Source: JAPOXR01 sp965214695
Lineage (GTDB): Bacteria > Pseudomonadota > Alphaproteobacteria > Rhodobacterales > Rhodobacteraceae
Assembly: GCA_965214695.1 (NCBI GenBank)
Contig: OZ243967.1
Location: 3,472,001 to 3,536,000 of the forward strand
DNA length: 64,000 nt
Reading direction: 5' to 3'
Positions 8,431 to 15,902 of this stretch are shown here, piece after piece. Within the stretch, counting starts at the first letter, position 1. The number at the start of each line of letters is the position of its first letter. A program made the position numbers and the translations under genes. The notes below the pieces were generated by a model. The model ran no database searches, had not been told where the DNA came from, and saw only the letters and a program-made list of their open reading frames with translations.

Positions 8431-8768
8431 TGTCTTCTGCTCCACATACTTACGATCTCTTTGCTCAACCCGGCAGCTGCCGCCTGTTCCTTTTGCGTCA
8501 GGTTCGCCCTTTCATTCTTGGCAAACACCGTCACGAGGAAAATCGGCATGTGGCGACCACCGAACACATAAATCGTTCGAAAACCACCACTCTTGCCACC
8601 ACCCTCACGAGGGATGCGAACCTTTCGCAGTCCGCCACCAAGGGAAGTTCCGCCCTCTGGATTGGCCGCGACCCAGCCAACCATGGCTTCGCGCTCGCTG
8701 TCCGACATTATCGACTTGGCCCGTCGCTGAAATTCGGGGAGTTCAACGATTGTCTGCATTGCTGTCAT
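8427..8768 (-). CDS. RelE/HigB-like mRNA interferase toxin
   Basis: A 113-residue protein resembling the RelE-family toxins paired with NadS-type antitoxins. It has 'LPEFQRRAKSIMSDSEREAMVGWVA' at the N-terminus, 'GGGLRKVRIPREGGGKSGGFRTIYVF' in the core and 'IFLVTVFAKNERANLTQKE' towards the end. These are the basic and aromatic strands that contact mRNA and ribosome in the family. The start may be ATG 8768 or ATG 8759. The promoter -10 lies only 4 bp upstream of 8768, so the mRNA is probably leaderless or nearly so. Confidence 0.85.
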   Translation of the reverse strand: MTAMQTIVELPEFQRRAKSIMSDSEREAMVGWVAANPEGGTSLGGGLRKVRIPREGGGKSGGFRTIYVFGGRHMPIFLVTVFAKNERANLTQKEQAAAAGLSKEIVSMWSRRQ

Positions 8769-8771
8769 CTA

Positions 8772-8798
8772 AGTATACGTCAATGGCGTATATGTCAA
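8772..8798 (-). promoter_or_regulatory. Promoter/operator of the HigBA-like operon
   Basis: On the minus strand the region reads TTGACA, 15 bp, TATACT. Two direct repeats ATTGACATATAC and ATTGACGTATAC, 15 bp apart in register, cover both promoter boxes. This would let the antitoxin occlude polymerase. The short 15-bp spacer suggests a weak basal promoter. Confidence 0.55.
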
Positions 8799-8817
8799 TG
8801 ACTCACTGTAGCTATCG

Positions 8818-8850
8818 CAGGGCCATCCCAGGTGGGATGGCCCTGGTTTA
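8818..8850. terminator. Strong hairpin upstream of the HigBA-like operon
   Basis: A 12-bp perfect stem, CAGGGCCATCCC / GGGATGGCCCTG, has a 4-base loop (AGGT) and is followed on the plus strand by GTTTA. The U-tract is short. It separates the TA operon from the region to the right and may insulate it. Confidence 0.5.
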
Positions 8851-9093
8851 CCTCTCTCGAGGTTTCCCCCAACCCTGACCGACGAGTAGGTCCGGGTCAA
8901 CGAACCTGTCGGCGAACTGTTCGAGGAGCATGTCACGAGGCTTCATCAATCCAAAACCGGCCCGTGGCAACCAGGCGCGACGTTTGGCGATGAAGGTCCC
9001 GGACCAGGAATGGAGGAGAAGAAGCGACCACCAGGGCCGTCAATTGCGCCAGGCACCACGCCGAGTCTCGCGTGATCAACTGAAAAACTGGTC
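8846..9093. other. Intergenic stretch without a supported gene
   Basis: On the minus strand an open stretch ends in 'GFGLMKPRDMLLEQFADRF' and then a stop near 8850, which could be the tail of a lost gene. I do not recognise it and see no start or ribosome site. Nothing else is supported here. Confidence 0.3.
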
Positions 9094-10134
9094 TCAGGAG
9101 CAGTCAGGCAGCAGGATTTCCGGACTCAACAGCACCTGCTCGCCCGCCTCCTGGCCTTGCCCCGATAATGATGCCGCCATTTCGGCAACCACGCGCCGTG
9201 CCAGTTCTACAATCGGGGTGCCGATGACCATGGTGACAATCCCGTCTTTGACTGCGGCGCGGGTCTCCCGAGTCAGGGGATGCACGACGAGGCGGATCCG
9301 GCGGTCCCCGCCGCTCTTGCGAAGTTGGTCGATCGCGCCCTCAACCCCGCCGCCGGCGATGTAGATTCCGCGAAGGTCCGGCTGGCTGGCCACGAAATCC
9401 TGCACCATTGCGTAGGTGATGCCCCTTGTCTCGAGGTTCAGCACCGCATCCCGTAGCCGAAACCCGGGCGCATGCTGGTGAAAGTAGCTCCGCAGGCCCT
9501 GCTCCCGCAGCTGGTGCGCCTGCCAGAGATTGCCGCCGACCAGAACCGCGATCACTCCAGGCTCGTGGATGATGTTGGCCAGCATCCAGGCCGCCTGCCG
9601 GCCGGCATGGAAGTTGTCGAGACCGATGAAGTTTCGCCTGATGTGTGGCGCAAAGTCATTCAGCATGGCGAGGACCGGAATTCCCGCATCCGCCAGCACC
9701 CCCACCGCCTGTTCGACCAGCGGATGGTTGACGGCAGAGGCGCCGACAACATCGGCGGTGCCTGTCATTGCACTCAGCAATTCCGCATATTCCGCCGGAT
9801 CCTGGGTTTCGGCATAGTGGATGATCGCCGTTCCACGCAGGTCGCGGATGTTCTCGATTTCGGACCTGAGGGCGGTCGACAGGTCACGATAGAATTCCTG
9901 GTCCTTCTTGGGCAGCACGAACCCGAAGGTGGCACGCGGGGCGTCGCGGTCCAGCCGGTAGCGGATCACCGGCGTGGCATGGTAGCCAAGCGCCGCCGCG
10001 GCCTCGAGTACCCGCCGGGCGTTTTCCTCGCGGACCTTTCTGCGTCCGGTCAGGACACGGTCCACCGTGGCGATGCCGACACCGGCCCGGGCGGCGATAT
10101 CGGCCATGGTGGGTCGTTTCACATGGCTCGTCAT
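9094..10134 (-). CDS. LacI-family transcriptional regulator
   Basis: A 346-residue LacI/GalR-type regulator. The N-terminal HTH and hinge read 'TMADIAARAGVGIATVDRVL' followed by 'TGRRKVREENARRVLEAAAA', with the start ATG at 10134. The rest is a periplasmic-binding-protein-like sugar-binding core ('FGFVLPKKDQEFY', 'NFIGLDNFHAGRQAAWML', 'GIYIAGGGVEGAI'). It is divergent from the desaturase and probably controls that promoter and its own. The effector is unknown. A longer open frame upstream of 10134 overlaps the desaturase and lacks family features. Confidence 0.9.
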   Translation of the reverse strand: MTSHVKRPTMADIAARAGVGIATVDRVLTGRRKVREENARRVLEAAAALGYHATPVIRYRLDRDAPRATFGFVLPKKDQEFYRDLSTALRSEIENIRDLRGTAIIHYAETQDPAEYAELLSAMTGTADVVGASAVNHPLVEQAVGVLADAGIPVLAMLNDFAPHIRRNFIGLDNFHAGRQAAWMLANIIHEPGVIAVLVGGNLWQAHQLREQGLRSYFHQHAPGFRLRDAVLNLETRGITYAMVQDFVASQPDLRGIYIAGGGVEGAIDQLRKSGGDRRIRLVVHPLTRETRAAVKDGIVTMVIGTPIVELARRVVAEMAASLSGQGQEAGEQVLLSPEILLPDCS

Positions 10135-10256
10135 GGATGAAAATCTATCCGAATGTGCAAACAAATGGAAAGTTTTTGATAAAAACGGATATGCCTGTCT
10201 TGCCGCGTTGCCGGGTCCTGCTATTTTCTCCGGCAGGCGGCAAGGGACGATGCCAG

Positions 10257-11333
10257 TTGGACCAACGGGATTACAGCCTGCTGGGCAAGGACGGGAAGCG
10301 CGCCGTCGAGACCGGACTGGCCGGCGCCAACTGGTACGCCACCGACATTCCCCGCAAGACGATGAAAGAACTGATGAAGCGCTCGGACGGACCGGCGATT
10401 CGGGACACGCTGGTCTGGCTGGCGGCGCTCGCCGGACTTGCCGGAATCGCGATTTGGCTCTGGCCGTCCTGGTGGTCGGCGCCGTTCTGGCTGGCCTATG
10501 GCGTGCTCTACGGCTCCTCCACCGACAGCCGCTGGCATGAATGCGGTCACGGCACCGCATTCAAGACCCGCTGGATGAACGATGCCGTGTACCAACTCGC
10601 CTGTTTCATGATCATGCGGAACCCGGTCATCTGGAAATACGGCCATGCCCGCCACCACACCGACACCACGATCGTGGGGCGGGATCCGCAAATCCTGGCC
10701 CGGCGTCCACCGAACCTGTCCAAGATGCTGGCCAATCTCTTCGGCCTTGTCGACATTCCACTGGCGTTCAGGTCAATGATCCAGCTGGCATTAGGCCGCC
10801 TGACGGCGGAGGAAAGGGAGTATGTGCCCGAGGCCGAATGGTCGGCCGCCATCGCCGTGGCCCGAATCTGGTTGGCGATCTATGTCGCCACCGCCTTCCT
10901 TGCTCTCTGGATGGGGTCGATCCTGCCATTGATGGTGATTGGTCTGCCGCGAATGTACGGCGCCTGGCACATGACGATTACCGGAATTCTTCAGCACGCG
11001 GCGTTGGCCGACAACGTCATCGACCACCGGCTGAACAGCCGGACGTTGTTGATGAACCCGATCAGCCGGTTCATCTACTGGAACATGAACTACCACATCG
11101 AGCACCACATGTTCACGATGGTGCCCTACCACAAGCTTCCGGAACTGCATGAATGCATCAAGCACGACCTGCCCGCGCCCAACACCTCGACCTGGCAGGC
11201 CATTCGCGAGGCCGTTCCGGTGCTGGTCCGGCAAATGAAGGATCCCGAGCATTTCCTGGTACGCGACCTGCCATCGACGGCGCGACCCTATCTGTGGTCT
11301 GGACACGAAGTTGCCGCCGATGCAACCGAGTAA
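10257..11333 (+). CDS. Membrane fatty-acid desaturase-like di-iron protein
   Basis: A ~358-residue integral membrane desaturase/hydroxylase. It has the three histidine boxes of the family: HECGH, HARHH and, near the C-terminus, HIEHH. Two paired hydrophobic regions ('TLVWLAALAGLAGIAIWLW' and 'IWLAIYVATAFLALW') flank the first two and the third box. I place the start at TTG 10257, downstream of GGGA and just before 'DQRDYSLLGKDG'; in-frame ATGs at 10137 and 10191 are possible but would start within the LacI promoter region. The PanB-like gene follows after 18 bp, so they are likely co-transcribed. Confidence 0.8.
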   Translation: MDQRDYSLLGKDGKRAVETGLAGANWYATDIPRKTMKELMKRSDGPAIRDTLVWLAALAGLAGIAIWLWPSWWSAPFWLAYGVLYGSSTDSRWHECGHGTAFKTRWMNDAVYQLACFMIMRNPVIWKYGHARHHTDTTIVGRDPQILARRPPNLSKMLANLFGLVDIPLAFRSMIQLALGRLTAEEREYVPEAEWSAAIAVARIWLAIYVATAFLALWMGSILPLMVIGLPRMYGAWHMTITGILQHAALADNVIDHRLNSRTLLMNPISRFIYWNMNYHIEHHMFTMVPYHKLPELHECIKHDLPAPNTSTWQAIREAVPVLVRQMKDPEHFLVRDLPSTARPYLWSGHEVAADATE

Positions 11334-11351
11334 ACCCTGGGAGGAACCCCG

Positions 11352-12176
11352 ATGAAACGCGTCTACACCTGGACGGCCCAACCGGCCGAGCGCACCGTAA
11401 CCATCGCCGGCATGCAGGCCGCGAAGGGGTCCCGCAAATGGACCCAGGTCACGGCCAACACCGCCGATGAAGCCGCCGCCGCCGAAGCGGCCGGCATCGA
11501 CATGGCAATCGGCAACTTCCAGAATGTCAGGGCCGTTCGCGAGGGCTCATCCTCGATCTTCATGACTGCGGCCATCGGCATCCCGGACTTCGCCACCGCC
11601 GACGACTTTCTGCGTGCAGCCCTCGGCGCCCTGGCCGATGGCGCCGATGCCATCATGACGGCGAGGAGCATGAAAGTGGTGCGAACCCTTGCCGAAGAAG
11701 ACATTCCCGTGATGGGCCATCTCGGGCTTGTTCCGCGCAAATCCACCTGGACCGATGGGCTTCGCGCCATCGGCAGGACCGCCGATGAGGCATTCGAGCT
11801 CTACCGCAAGTTCAAGCGCCTCGAGGAGGCTGGCGGCGTCATGGTCGAGGCCGAGGTCATTCCCGGGCCGGTTCTGGCCGAAATCAGCAAGCGTACCAGC
11901 ATCATTACCGTGTCTCTCGGTTCGGGCCCGGGCGGCGACGTCGACTATATGTTCATGAACGACATTTGCGGCGAACAGGAATACCTGCCCAGGCATTCGC
12001 GGGCGTTCGGCGACCTGCACCGACTCCACGAGCAGATCAAGGCGGAACGGATCGCCGCGGTGCGGGCATTCCGGGAGGCCGCGCAAGATGGAAGCTTCCC
12101 CGGCGAGGCTGAAACGGTGGCCATGGACACTCGTGAAATGGACGGGTTCCTCGAGAAACTGGAAAGGTCGGGATGA
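11352..12176 (+). CDS. PanB-like protein (ketopantoate hydroxymethyltransferase superfamily), divergent
   Basis: A 274-residue TIM-barrel protein of the PEP-mutase/isocitrate-lyase/PanB superfamily. The segments 'DIPVMGHLGLVPRK' and 'EVIPGPVLAEISKRTSIITV' align with PanB 'GIPVMGHIGLTPQ' and 'ECVPAELAKEIT...'. However the PanB metal and substrate acids look replaced: the GDSLG loop is GNFQN, the 'VADLPF' aspartate is absent, and the 'VKLEGG' glutamate is 'IMTARS'. The catalytic-region Glu of 'VEAEVIP' remains. A strong ribosome site (GGGAGG) precedes the ATG. It is therefore unlikely to be the housekeeping pantothenate enzyme; its function is unknown. Confidence 0.75.
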   Translation: MKRVYTWTAQPAERTVTIAGMQAAKGSRKWTQVTANTADEAAAAEAAGIDMAIGNFQNVRAVREGSSSIFMTAAIGIPDFATADDFLRAALGALADGADAIMTARSMKVVRTLAEEDIPVMGHLGLVPRKSTWTDGLRAIGRTADEAFELYRKFKRLEEAGGVMVEAEVIPGPVLAEISKRTSIITVSLGSGPGGDVDYMFMNDICGEQEYLPRHSRAFGDLHRLHEQIKAERIAAVRAFREAAQDGSFPGEAETVAMDTREMDGFLEKLERSG

Positions 12177-12346
12177 AGCAGGTTCGCACGCCGCCACATC
12201 AGGGCGTGAAATTTGGACAGGGCGGGACGATCGGATGGCCAGTGACCGGAAGGCGCCATGTCTGTGCCGCTGGCTGCATTGCCCACCTGCCAGCCCTTGC
12301 CTCGACCGGTCCATCCGGGTGGCGAGGTAAGCATTGCCGTCCGGCC

Positions 12347-12430
12347 GAGAACAGGAAAATGTCCGTGCGGTGCGGTTGGCAGACCCGTCCCGAAGTGATG
12401 GCGTCCAAATTCGTGAAACGGGTATCGTAA
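12347..12430 (+). pseudogene. Decayed 3' end of a sugar-isomerase gene (paralogue of 183-1013)
   Basis: The reading frame ends 'SVRCGWQTRPEVMASKFVKR' followed by a stop, which aligns with 'SQRRWWTRPPDEVVSKIVRR' at the end of the intact isomerase. It is followed by the same order of elements as 1014-1300: the TTGATGCATCAA palindrome and a livF 5' end. This marks the left part of an old duplicate of the whole locus. The region 12177-12346 shows no recognisable gene. Confidence 0.6.
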
Positions 12431-12459
12431 CTCGTCCGACCTGATGGATATTCCTGCAT

Positions 12460-12471
12460 TTGATGCATCAA
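12460..12471. promoter_or_regulatory. Second copy of the TTGATGCATCAA palindrome
   Basis: The palindrome is identical to that at 1034-1045, in a leader that is otherwise only partly conserved. It lies 131 bp upstream of the start of the livF/livH chimera, almost the same distance as in the first copy. Confidence 0.5.
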
Positions 12472-12601
12472 GACCGAGAATCGACAAGTTTGCACCCCGT
12501 CAGCCTTGCCATGCGGTGCCGACGACAATCCGACTCATTGACGGGAGAATTTTGCGGAAACAGGGTCGGCGTTCCGACTGCGTAGTCCATGAGGGAGAAT
12601 A

Positions 12602-12817
12602 TTGCTCGAAATCCGAGGCGTCCAGATCTGTACCGGCAAGCTGTGCTTCCTGCGTGGAATCGACATGCCGGTCGGCGCGCAATGCAGCGCCCAGATTGAA
12701 GAACGCACCGGCAGGTCGACTCTCTTCGAGGACATCTACGCGTTCCTGCTCCTGATCTTCGTGCTGATGGTCCGCCCCACCGGGCTGATGGGCCGCCTGG
12801 CCAAGGTCAAGGCATGA
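12602..12817 (+). pseudogene. Chimeric livF'-livH' remnant, open in frame
   Basis: A 71-codon frame from TTG 12602 starts like LivF ('LEIRGVQICTGKLCFLRGID' against 'LEIRGVETGYGKLKILRGID'). Without a stop it then passes at about 12729 into the last 29 codons of LivH ('DIYAFLLLIFVLMVRPTGLM'). The livF part lacks the Walker A glycines and is diverged; the livH part is identical to the first copy. The product cannot be a working transporter part, but the frame keeps the ATGA junction and leader next to the binding-protein gene. It may simply serve as a translated leader. Confidence 0.75.
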
Positions 12818-12849
12818 CAACCGCCAATTCACAACAATCGGAGGATACC

Positions 12850-14049
12850 ATGAACACCATGACCAAACTCGGCGCCGCCGCCACCATCATCGCCTCGATG
12901 ACGGCGTCGGCAGTTATGGCCGGCGACATTCGCATCGGCGCCTCGATGCGGATGATCTCGGAGAACGGCCAGAAATACGGCCAGATGATGCAGGACGAGT
13001 TCGACGCCATCAACGCCGCCGGCGGCATCAATGGCAACATGATCGAGCTGATCCTGCTCAATGACGAGTGCAAGTCCGACAAGGGCGTGGCCAATGCCAA
13101 CAAGTTCGCCTACCAGGACAACGTGCATCTGGTCATCGGCTCCTCCTGCTCGTCGGTGACCCTGCCGATGGTCGATGTCACCGCCCAGGCCATGGTGCCG
13201 CACATCATTCCGCACTCGACCTCGGACAAGATCACCCTCAAGGGTTCGGAGTGGGTCTTCCGCGTGCCGATCTCGGCCCGCTACTACAAGGGCGTCGCCG
13301 CCAAGTATATTGGCGAGACGTTCGGCACCAACATCGCCTACGTGTTTGCCTCCGACGCCGCCGCCGTCGCCGATGCCGAGGGTCTGCGCGAGCAGATGGC
13401 GGCGCAGTTCGGCGCCGAGCCCGCCTACTGGGCGCAGGTGCAGGAGAAGGAGATCGACTTCCGCAGCCACATGCTGAAGATCAAGGCCATGGATGTCGAT
13501 GCCCTCTACATCGCCGCCCTGCAGGAGCCGATGGCGCGGGCGCTGGTCCAGTCCTACGAGGTCGGCATTCCGGAAGAGGTCAAGCGCGTGGCCAACTCGG
13601 TCGCTTCCAACGCCCCGGTACCGGGCATGGCCGGTGACGCCATCAAGGGCGTCTTCTTCACCGCCGCCTATTCCGACAGCGACACAAGGCCGATCGCGGT
13701 GGAGTTCAACAACATGGTGCGCGAGCGCTACGGCGTCGAGAAGATCGACCACGATTTCAGCCAGGCCTGGGATCTGATCCGCATCGTCGAGATCGCGCTG
13801 AACAATGCCGACATCTCCACCGCCGACGCCGACCTGGCTGCCGACCGTGTCGCCATCCGCGACGCCATTGCCGGCATCGAGAACTATGAAGGCCTGGCCT
13901 CGGGCCCGATCAGCTTCTGTGCCGAACCGACGCCGCAATGCCGTGACGGCAACCGCACCGTCGTGCTCATCGGCTACCTGAAGGGCGGCGCCGATTTCGA
14001 GCTCGGCATCCTTGACCGCGTGACCATGCCGGTCGATTTCGGCCTGTAG
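12850..14049 (+). CDS. ABC transporter periplasmic substrate-binding protein, second identical copy
   Basis: A 399-residue product identical to that of 2836-4035, with the same GGAGG ribosome site and signal peptide. The gene is intact and has its own upstream palindrome and downstream terminator but no adjacent permease or ATPase genes. If expressed, it would raise the dose of the binding protein for the importer encoded at 1175-5959 (inference). Confidence 0.92.
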   Translation: MNTMTKLGAAATIIASMTASAVMAGDIRIGASMRMISENGQKYGQMMQDEFDAINAAGGINGNMIELILLNDECKSDKGVANANKFAYQDNVHLVIGSSCSSVTLPMVDVTAQAMVPHIIPHSTSDKITLKGSEWVFRVPISARYYKGVAAKYIGETFGTNIAYVFASDAAAVADAEGLREQMAAQFGAEPAYWAQVQEKEIDFRSHMLKIKAMDVDALYIAALQEPMARALVQSYEVGIPEEVKRVANSVASNAPVPGMAGDAIKGVFFTAAYSDSDTRPIAVEFNNMVRERYGVEKIDHDFSQAWDLIRIVEIALNNADISTADADLAADRVAIRDAIAGIENYEGLASGPISFCAEPTPQCRDGNRTVVLIGYLKGGADFELGILDRVTMPVDFGL

Positions 14050-14062
14050 GCACGCATCCGAT

Positions 14063-14099
14063 CCGGACCGGGCAGCGTTCCGGTCCGGGTTGTTTTCTA
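14063..14099 (+). terminator. Intrinsic terminator after the second binding-protein copy
   Basis: The sequence is identical to the hairpin at 4049-4085: a 9-bp GC stem, 8-base loop and a T-rich tail. Here it ends the transcription unit. Confidence 0.8.
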
Positions 14100-14187
14100 T
14101 TCCCGGACACATTGAAGATTGCCGCTGGCTGACCTCGCCTAACGCCATTCCGTCGCTGAAACATGGCAGGGCAGGGGGGATGTGCGA

Positions 14188-14790
14188 ATGGCAAGGCGGG
14201 CACACCGGAATGAGGCCGAGCCTGGTGTCGAGGCCCAATTCCGGGCAGCGGCGGACAAGCTGCGCGGCCACATGGAGCCATCTGACCTCTAGCATGCCGC
14301 CCTGACTCTGATCTTCTCCAAATTCAATTCCGATGCCTTCGATGACAGGTGGAAGGCGGCGCCCGCCGAGGCGGCGGCCTAGCCGGATGACCCCAGGGAG
14401 GTTCTCGCCGAAATTATCTGCGGGCCCTCGAAGGCAATCCGCTGATCGCATCTGCAGGCTCCGGGGCAGGACATACAACGCCACGGCCAGTCCATTGTGC
14501 GGACCGCCAGTGCCAGTCACGCCTGGTGGAAGGGTGGGGGATGAAGGTGGCCTATTCGAACTCACGGCTTTTGCCACCGGGTGCGACTGGACGAACATCT
14601 CGAACACGGGTATTCGTGCAGGCCCGGCTGCCAGATAGGTGCTCCGCCACAGCAGGCCGACGACTAACCGTTCGACGACAAAGTGACGCGACTTGTTGCT
14701 GAACTACGCAAACAGAGTGCCGGTGGAGCGAGTCTTGACACGACGATTGCCGTCAACCTCAAGACACCTGGCTTCACGGGGTTTGTCGAA
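14188..14790 (+). pseudogene. hsdM remnant (type I restriction-modification methylase), internally deleted
   Basis: From ATG 14188 the frame reads 'AQFRAAADKLRGHMEPSDL', stop, then 'ALTLIFSKFNSDAFDDRW'. Together these match the HsdM N-terminus '...KLRxNMDxxEYKHVVLGLIFLKYxSDAFE...'. Near 14668-14780 'PFDDKVTRLVAELRKQSAGG' and 'ASLDTTIAVNL' match the HsdM C-terminus. Several stops interrupt it, and about 1 kb, including the SAM-binding and NPPF motifs, is missing. It is non-functional. The middle (14400-14660) is not recognisable. Confidence 0.65.
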
Positions 14791-15215
14791 TGGGCATGGA
14801 CGCTACATTCCTCCGCAGCTGTATCGAGGCCCTGGAGAGCTCTGTAGATGCAATCAGCAAGCATGGCGGGGCGGAGGATACCTGTTTCAAAATCTATCGT
14901 GCGGCATGCGCGAAGGAATTCGAACTGGTGCTGGATCAAAGCGGCAAGCTGCTTCGAAAACGGCTCGCACCATACTTCGCCAGCAACCTGCAGGTCGACC
15001 GTCTCCACTTCAAGGATCTGTTCCGGTATGCGGCGCGCCATGACCTGGTGAGTCCCGAAGCGGTTGAGCGATGGCTGGGCTATCGCGATCTCTCCAACGA
15101 CACCTCTCGCGACCACGGTGACCATTTCAACGAAGCCACCCTGAGATTGCTGCCGGTGTTCATCGGCGATGCCAGGTCGCTTGCCGACATGATTGAGCAG
15201 GCCAACGATGGATAG
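14790..15215 (+). CDS. HEPN-type nucleotidyltransferase substrate-binding protein (HI0074-like)
   Basis: A 141-residue all-helical protein like the HI0074/nucleotidyltransferase-substrate-binding family. It has 'CFKIYRAACAKEFELVLDQS' in the middle and 'EAVERWLGYRDLSNDTSRDH' in the region where HEPN proteins carry their active-site motif. The strict R-x4-6-H motif is not clear, so RNase activity is doubtful. The start may be ATG 14790 or ATG 14796. It overlaps the MNT gene by 8 bp and forms a HEPN/MNT module embedded in the decayed hsd locus, a common place for such pairs. Confidence 0.8.
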   Translation: MGMDATFLRSCIEALESSVDAISKHGGAEDTCFKIYRAACAKEFELVLDQSGKLLRKRLAPYFASNLQVDRLHFKDLFRYAARHDLVSPEAVERWLGYRDLSNDTSRDHGDHFNEATLRLLPVFIGDARSLADMIEQANDG

Positions 15216-15522
15216 TCAGCTGCACCTGTTCACCAGGCACCGCCGGATTCTCTACTCGCTGGTGCTCAAGCATCTTCCCGGCGTGGAAGTCTGGGCCTAT
15301 GGCAGCCGCATCAACGGCCGTAGCCATGACGGGAGCGATCTCGACCTAATCCTGCGAGGACCAGGATTGGACAAGATACCGGCTGATCAACTGTTTGATT
15401 TCGCGGATGCGGTGCAGGAATCGAGCATTCCCTTTATCGTGGAGGCCCGGGATTGGGCGCGGGTTCCCGAGCGGTTTCATCAGGAAATCAAGCGGGAGCA
15501 CGTGATATTGTTCAAGCCTTGA
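15208..15522 (+). CDS. Minimal nucleotidyltransferase (MNT), partner of the HEPN protein
   Basis: A 104-residue MNT-fold protein. The catalytic pattern GS-x10-D-x-D is present in 'YGSRINGRSHDGSDLDLILR' (Gly32-Ser33, Asp44, Asp46). The ATG at 15208 overlaps the end of the HEPN gene. In characterised HEPN/MNT pairs the MNT protein is the antitoxin, in some cases by AMPylating the HEPN partner; here only the fold and order support this. Confidence 0.85.
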   Translation: MDSQLHLFTRHRRILYSLVLKHLPGVEVWAYGSRINGRSHDGSDLDLILRGPGLDKIPADQLFDFADAVQESSIPFIVEARDWARVPERFHQEIKREHVILFKP

Positions 15523-15902
15523 CCGCAGGATATCGCCAATCAGGCATGGAAGATTGCGCCGTTCCCGGACATGGAGTTTTCTTGGGACGCTCTGGGAATT
15601 GGGATTGGCAGTGTCGCAACCCATTAGTCGATATTCAATGTCTCAACTTCCATCATTGAGAGGCCGAAAACGACCTGGAGGCAGTCACATGAGTTCGCTG
15701 ACTGATATCGAGAAACTCCATCTCGAAAAGCTGCTCGGCATGAGCGGGGGCATAGGAATTTCAGCCACGGCAGGCGCGATATCCGAAACAACATCCACCC
15801 GCACGAGCAAATGAAGTCGAGTTTCATGCCGGATGAACACACCGCCAAGCTGTGTTTCCAGGTTCTGAGGGCAACATTGGCGTGCCTGGCGGGAGCGTGT
15901 GT
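15523..15902 (+). other. Intergenic region with a short gene remnant
   Basis: From ATG 15690 a short frame reads 'MSSLTDIEKLHLEKLLGMSG', which resembles the start of small uncharacterised proteins with an LEKLLGM motif. It then runs out after 41 codons; a one-base shift gives a further stretch (NFSHGRRDIRNNIHPHEQ). I suspect a frameshifted remnant but cannot name the family. The rest of the region holds nothing recognisable. Confidence 0.3.

Larger units (their letters stand above)
12729..14103 (+). repeat. 1375-bp direct repeat, copy 2
   Basis: This is the second member of the repeat with 2715-4089, identical as far as I can read. Its left boundary joins a diverged livF fragment and its right boundary, after the terminator, joins the decayed restriction locus. 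The contrast between perfect identity here and strong decay just upstream argues for recent gene conversion or a recent duplication. Confidence 0.95.

Noticed and set aside
8895..8920. GAAC...GAAC pair resembling a LexA box
   Set aside because: The spacer is 8 bases, not 7, and no gene start follows it in a suitable position.
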